This document shows positions 60,111-64,000 of a stretch of 64,000 nucleotides of DNA, one piece after another. The first letter of the stretch is position 1, and each line of letters opens with the position of its first letter. The position numbers and the translations under genes were made by a program. The notes under the pieces were generated by a model, which was given only the letters and a program-made list of their open reading frames with translations, was not told the origin of the DNA and searched no databases. The DNA lies in assembly GCA_014843695.1 (NCBI GenBank), contig CM026390.1, forward strand, positions 58,895,053 to 58,959,052. The letters run 5' to 3'. The stretch is from Archivesica marissinica (Eukaryota; Mollusca; Bivalvia; Venerida; Vesicomyidae).

Positions 60111-60514
60111 AGTGTATTGAGTGAATGTATATAAATTATAAAGTGCATAATTTAGTAATTAAATGCAAACATGTTGGCAATAATATAAAACCCTGTCCAA
60201 CATAATAGTATAGTAACCTGCTGGAACATCCGCGAAACATATGGCAACCAACTATTTTTGCAGAATTTCAACTACGTAGTAAATAGATTGACCTGGCCAT
60301 TTCTGGATTCCAGCTCAAGCCTGTATTTATATGTGCACACCAGTGAAAGCTTGGAACTAGTTCCCAGAAAACAATTGGACAATTTTAATACCTATAATAC
60401 GAAATAATATGGCAGTAATTCTTATCACATAAATTCCCATTCGTCCAGAAAATACCCCCATGTGTCAATAAGTGAAAAATTAAACCCTAAAGCGTTCTGT
60501 CTTATCCATTTCAG

Positions 60515-60714
60515 GTTTGTATTTCTCTGCTCACTGGTGTCCGCCGTGTCGATCATTCACCCCTGTGCTGGCAGAGTTTTACGATAAGCTTAGAGCGAAT
60601 TGTGACAACAAGTTTCAGATTGTGTTCGTAAGTTCTGATAAATCAGAGGACCAGTTTAACGAGTACTTTGCAACCATGCCATGGGTGGCACTGAAGTTCA
60701 ATAGTGAATCGAAG
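60515..60714 (+). CDS. Nucleoredoxin-like protein, exon 2 with WCPPC active site (set 2)
   Basis: The exon follows TTATCCATTTCAG and is 200 nt, phase 1 to 0. It encodes (G)LYFSAHWCPPCRSFTP, then LAEFYDKLRANCD, QIVFVSSDKSEDQFNEYF, MPWVALKFNSESK. The WCPPC pair of cysteines is the dithiol/disulfide centre of the nucleoredoxin and tryparedoxin families. FSAHWCPPCR and VSSDxS are strong family marks. The donor is GTATAT, weaker than the usual GTAAGT, and it opens directly into a 1.1-kb G/T tract. The exon is clearly paralogous to 24021-24220, and I estimate about half of the residues are shared. Confidence 0.93.
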
Positions 60715-61855
60715 GTATATATATATATGTGTGGTGTGGTGTTGTTGTAGTGTAGTAGTGGTGTGGTTGTGGTGTGGTGTGGTTGTAGTGGTAGTGTGGT
60801 GTGGTTGTAGTGGTGGTGTGGTTGTAGTGTGGTGTGGTTGTAGTGTAGTGTGGTGTGGTGTTGTTGTTGTGTAGTGTGGTGTTGTGTAGTGTGGTGTGGT
60901 GTTGTTGTTGTGTAGTGTGGTGTGGTTGTAGTGTAGTGTGGTGTGGTGTTGTTGTTGTGTAGTGTGGTGTGGTGTAGTGTAGTGTGGTGTGGTGTGGGTT
61001 GTGTAGTGTGGTGTGGTGTTGTTGTGTGTAGTGTGGTGTGGTGTTGTTGTTGTTGTAGTGTGTGTGTGGTTTGTGTTGTGTAGTGTGGTGTTGTGTGTGT
61101 GGTTGGGTTGTTGTTGTGTGGTGTTGTGTTGTGTGTAGTGTGGGTGTAGTGTAGTGTGTGTGGTGTTGTGTTGTGTAGTGTGGTGGGTGTTGTGTAGTGT
61201 AGTGTGGTGTGGTGTTGTTGTTGTGTAGTGTGGTGTGGTGTTGTTGTAGTGTAGTGTGGTGTGGTGTTGTTGTTGTGTAGTGTGGTGTGGTGTTGTTGTA
61301 GTGTAGTGTGGTGTGGTGTTGTTGTTGTGTGGTATTGTGTTGTTGTTGTGTAGTGTGGTGTTGTTGTTGTGTAGTGTGGTGTTGTTGTTGTGTGGTGTGG
61401 TGTTGTGTAGTGTAGTGTGATGTGGTTGTAGTGTAGTGTGGTGTTGTTGTTGTGTGTGTGGTGTTGTGTAGTGTAGGTGATGTGGTTGTAGTGTAGTGTG
61501 GTGGTTTGTAGTGTAGTGTGGTGTTGTTGTGTGTAGTGTGGGGTTGGTGTGTAGTGTGATGTGTGTTGTGTAGTGTGGTGTTGTGTTTTGTGTAGTGTGG
61601 TGTTGTTGTTGTGTAGTGTGGTGTTGTTGTTGTGTAGTGTGATGTGGTTGTGTAGTGTAGTGTGATGTGGTTGTAGTGTAGTGTGGTGTTGTTGTTGTGT
61701 AGTGTGGTGTTGTTGTTGTGTAGTGTGGTGTTGTTGTTGTGTAGTGTGTTGTTGTTGTGTAGTGTAGTGTAGTGTGATGTGGTTGTAGTGTAGTGTGGTG
61801 TTGTTGTTGTGTAGTGTGGTGTTGTTGTTGTGTAGTGTGGTGTGACCATCTCATT
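60715..61855 (+). repeat. G/T-only low-complexity tract
   Basis: About 1.1 kb is built from GTAGTGTGGTGTTGTTGTTG-like words with almost no C and A only in TAGT, TGATG and similar positions. It begins at the exon 2 donor. The opposite strand is open for about 400 codons of Thr/His, which is an artefact. Strand asymmetry this strong could favour G-rich or R-loop structure in the transcript. Confidence 0.95.
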
Positions 61856-62622
61856 GTCAAGTTGATTATATTTTACAGTACATGCATAAACATAGATAAG
61901 AAATAAACATCTCCCATTTCATGACCACAAACAATATGAGTCAATTAACAATTCACCTCATTTAAATTGAATTCATCTTTTATATCGTGAAACATTTATT
62001 AAACATTAGTCATATTGCTGTTCAGAAACTCGAACTTGCACTAGAATGGCTTGAGCAAATGGCAAATTACTTGAGCTTGAGTTTGAGATCTGAGAATAGT
62101 TTTATAACCTCGGGCACAGGTTGATGTAGTCCAAATATGTAGACTTGAAAAATGTGACATTTTACTATCCAGGCATGTTTCAAAATAACAGAATTTATTT
62201 TTATGTAGAGGTCTTATTTATAGGACTAGGTTGCTGTAACATAACTTGTTAATTATAGGAAAATGGATACCTGGTCTTCAAATATATCTTAAAGTTAAAT
62301 TCCTGTTCAAACTGATTGGCACTATTTCTAAAACGGTTGCTATCCTACAATTGTATTTGTTACACAATCAGTGTTACACAAGTTTTGCAGCAATGAAATC
62401 CACTTTTTTAGCCATTTTAATATAGTCAAACCTGTCTTGAGCAGCCAGCCGAGGGAATCGTAGAAAACTGCTGCTTAGCACAGGTGGCTGCTTAACAGAG
62501 GTCAAATGTATAATAAAACAACCAATTTGGAATCTGGAAACTGGCTGCTTAATACAGGTTGGCTGCTTAATAGAGGTGACCACTAACACAGGTTTGACCA
62601 CAAACTACATATTCTTCTGTTA
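61856..62622. other. Intron 2 sequence, nothing recognised
   Basis: No exon was seen. The (G)GCTGCTTAA(C/T)A(C/G)AGG motif repeats loosely at 62468-62600 (TGGCTGCTTAACAGAGGTCA, TGGCTGCTTAATACAGGTTG and similar). Confidence 0.4.
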
Positions 62623-62857
62623 GTTTATACAAATTTATTTTAGCTCGATTGCGAAACAAGTTCTTTCAACTTATATTAATCACTCTCGAGACCTCATTCC
62701 TGATGGAATATATCGCCATGAAGGAGAGAGAGAAGAGGCAATGTGGAATTTAAATGCCTTGCCTAAGGGCACAATCGTAACGGCTCCAGCGGGGCTCGAA
62801 CTCCAGACCTTTCGCACCTGAAGCGAACGCGCATCCACTGCGCTATCACGACGTCCA
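62623..62857 (-). mobile_element. SINE family B copy, full length
   Basis: The minus strand runs GTCGTGATAGCGCAGTGGAT, CGTTCGCTTCAGGTGCGAAA, AGTTCGAGCCCCGCTGGAGC, TGCCCTTAGGCAAGGCATTT, CTCCTTCATGGCGATATATT, CGAGAGTGATTAATATAAGT, GCTAAAATAAATTTGTATAA. It is the best-preserved copy for defining family B. Confidence 0.93.
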
Positions 62858-62946
62858 CTTCCACTGATTCTTCAGTTGACTAGGATAGTCGTGTTTAATT
62901 AGACTCTCATCGTAGATCTAATTCTCCGAAACAAACCATAACAGCA

Positions 62947-63178
62947 ATGGAAGTCGTGATGGCGCAGTAGTAGAGTTCAGGTGCGAATGTTCTGGAGTTT
63001 GAGCCCCGCTGGGGCCGTTACGAGTGTGCCCTTAGGCAAGGAATTTAAATTCCACGTTGCCTCTTCTCTCTCCCTCGTGATGATGGGTTCCATCAGGAAT
63101 GAGGTCTCGATAGTGATTAATATAAGGTGTACGAACCTGTTTCGCAATCGAGCTAAAATAAATTTGAATAAACTAACA
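62947..63178 (+). mobile_element. SINE family B copy
   Basis: GGAAGTCGTGATGGCGCAGT, GAGTTTGAGCCCCGCTGGGG, TGCCCTTAGGCAAGGAATTT, CTCCCTCGTGATGATGGGTT and the common tail. It lies head to head with the copy at 62623-62857, about 90 bp apart. Confidence 0.9.
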
Positions 63179-63319
63179 GCAACGGAATTAATGTGCATAC
63201 ATTACTTTTAGCATGTATTATTAATATTGCTGGTATAAAAGACGGGGCACTCGCATACAATGCAATTTCGTTTCTTTTTAGCAGGAATATATAAAGTCGA
63301 AACAGAAAGTCATTGCAGA

Positions 63320-63613
63320 TACAGACGGATCTGTAGTCCAGTGGTAATACGCTGGACTGGTAATCCAGGGATCGCAGGTTCGATCCCCCGTCTGACCATA
63401 ATAAAATTAACAGTCTTTCAGAAGGGACTGTCACTTTAAACCGAGGTCTCATGTCGGTGCTTTACACCGTGCACGTAAAAGAACCAGAGGAGACTCTGGA
63501 ATGGATCTCTGTCTGTATCATTGCACTATCCTCCAAAAATCTAAAATGACTAATCTCTTCAGGAGGCGTCGCTCATATGGGCAACCGGTAGCGACGATAA
63601 ATAAAGGTAAAAC
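63320..63613 (+). mobile_element. SINE family C copy, full length
   Basis: ACAGACGGATCTGTAGTCCA, A-box region, B box GGTTCGATCCCCC, complete body with a 4-base insertion near 63430, and tail CAACCGGTAGCGACGATAAA-TAAAGG. It is close to the consensus and lies in intron 2. Confidence 0.92.
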
Positions 63614-63725
63614 AAACACAATCATTGCAGATTATTATTCATATTATAAAGACAAATCATATATTAAAAATTACTAATGCAGAAATTTTGAAAGTCATAT
63701 CTAACTCTGCTTTTTATCTTTGTAG

Positions 63726-63860
63726 CAAAAGTTGTCGCAAACGTTTGGTATAACAGGAATTCCGATGCTGATTATTATTGACGCCCAAGGTAATTGTGTG
63801 ACCAAAGATGGGCGTACGTTTGTGATTGATCAGAACATGGACAATAAATGGACATCATAG
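63726..63860 (+). CDS. Nucleoredoxin-like protein, exon 3 and stop (set 2)
   Basis: TTTGTAG precedes the exon, which enters in phase 0. It encodes 44 residues, QKLSQTFGITGIPMLIIIDA then QGNCVTKDGRTFVI and ends KWTS with TAG at 63858-63860. FGITGIPMLIIID contains the cis-proline loop (Ile-Pro) that packs against the WCPPC site in thioredoxin folds. The last strand and helix follow, and together with exons 1-2 this completes the fold. It is the only exon of this type in the window, and it is phase-compatible with both exon 2 copies (24220 and 60714). Confidence 0.92.
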   Translation, partial: QKLSQTFGITGIPMLIIIDAQGNCVTKDGRTFVIDQNMDNKWTS

Positions 63861-64000
63861 TGAGCTGCACATACTCTATTAACGATATATATACATCATT
63901 TATTTGATTTATTCTGGAGTTCTTTGATTCATGAAAGGCATGGTGGCTATGAGTCTCACCTCTGGCTATCAGACAAACAGCATAGTGATGCTTGTATGTT
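63861..64000. other. 3' UTR/downstream sequence
   Basis: AT-rich sequence follows the stop. I see no clear AATAAA before the window ends. Confidence 0.4.

Noticed and set aside
60715..61855. Telomeric repeat
   Set aside because: No regular TTAGGG-type unit is present. The words vary irregularly around GTGTGGTGTTG.
60643..61860. Thr/His-rich minus-strand frames of about 400 codons
   Set aside because: They are the complement of a G/T-only tract that overlaps a real exon on the other strand.

Overview
The window reads as nuclear DNA from a marine invertebrate animal. It is AT-rich, has spliced genes with GT-AG introns of about 11 kb, and carries very many tRNA-derived SINEs, minisatellites, small inverted-repeat DNA transposons and non-LTR retrotransposons. 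The SINE heads, the RNase H-bearing I/Nimbus-type LINE and the Penelope-like remnant fit a lophotrochozoan, most likely a bivalve mollusc. That assignment is an inference from repeat style, not a match to a named species. No prokaryotic operon, CRISPR array, rRNA or intact stand-alone tRNA gene was seen.

The only convincing host gene content is a pair of related thioredoxin-fold (nucleoredoxin-like/tryparedoxin-like) exon sets on the + strand. Set 1 has exon 1 at 12649-12733 and exon 2 at 24021-24220, with no recognisable third exon before set 2 begins. Set 2 has exon 1 at 48960-49056, exon 2 at 60515-60714 and exon 3 at 63726-63860, giving a complete 143-residue WCPPC protein. All junctions share the same phases (1 then 0), so set 1 is either a decayed tandem duplicate or an alternative 5' cassette that could splice to the exon at 63726.

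Layout: 1-5.3 kb, a 48-53 bp tandem repeat, SINEs, a 1-kb hAT-type foldback element with a perfect 8-bp target duplication, and a Penelope-like GIY-YIG fragment. 5.36-7.63 kb, a TA-flanked inverted-repeat transposon carrying an OTU cysteine-protease reading frame joined to the C-terminal tail and PHD-like finger of a pogo/Tigger-type transposase, with a second pogo-type MITE nested in it. 7.8-14.4 kb, MITEs and SINEs around exon 1 of set 1. 14.4-23.7 kb, a 9.2-kb array of a 29-bp unit. 25.0-28.3 kb, a 39-bp array that grew inside a SINE. 28.4-33.7 kb, SINE mosaics. 33.7-41 kb, 34-bp and 55-bp arrays. 41-49 kb, SINE clusters, a 38-bp array and a LINE remnant between inverted MITE copies. 50.2-59.6 kb, a 35-bp array split by a damaged LINE with two 1173-bp 5' monomers and a 1000-base assembly gap. 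60.7-61.85 kb, a G/T-only tract starting at a splice donor. 62-64 kb, more SINEs and the last exon.

The most unusual items are the OTU/pogo-tail transposon, the SINE-born minisatellite, and the duplicated thioredoxin exon cassettes with one visible terminal exon. SINE family letters A-G are local labels used only here.
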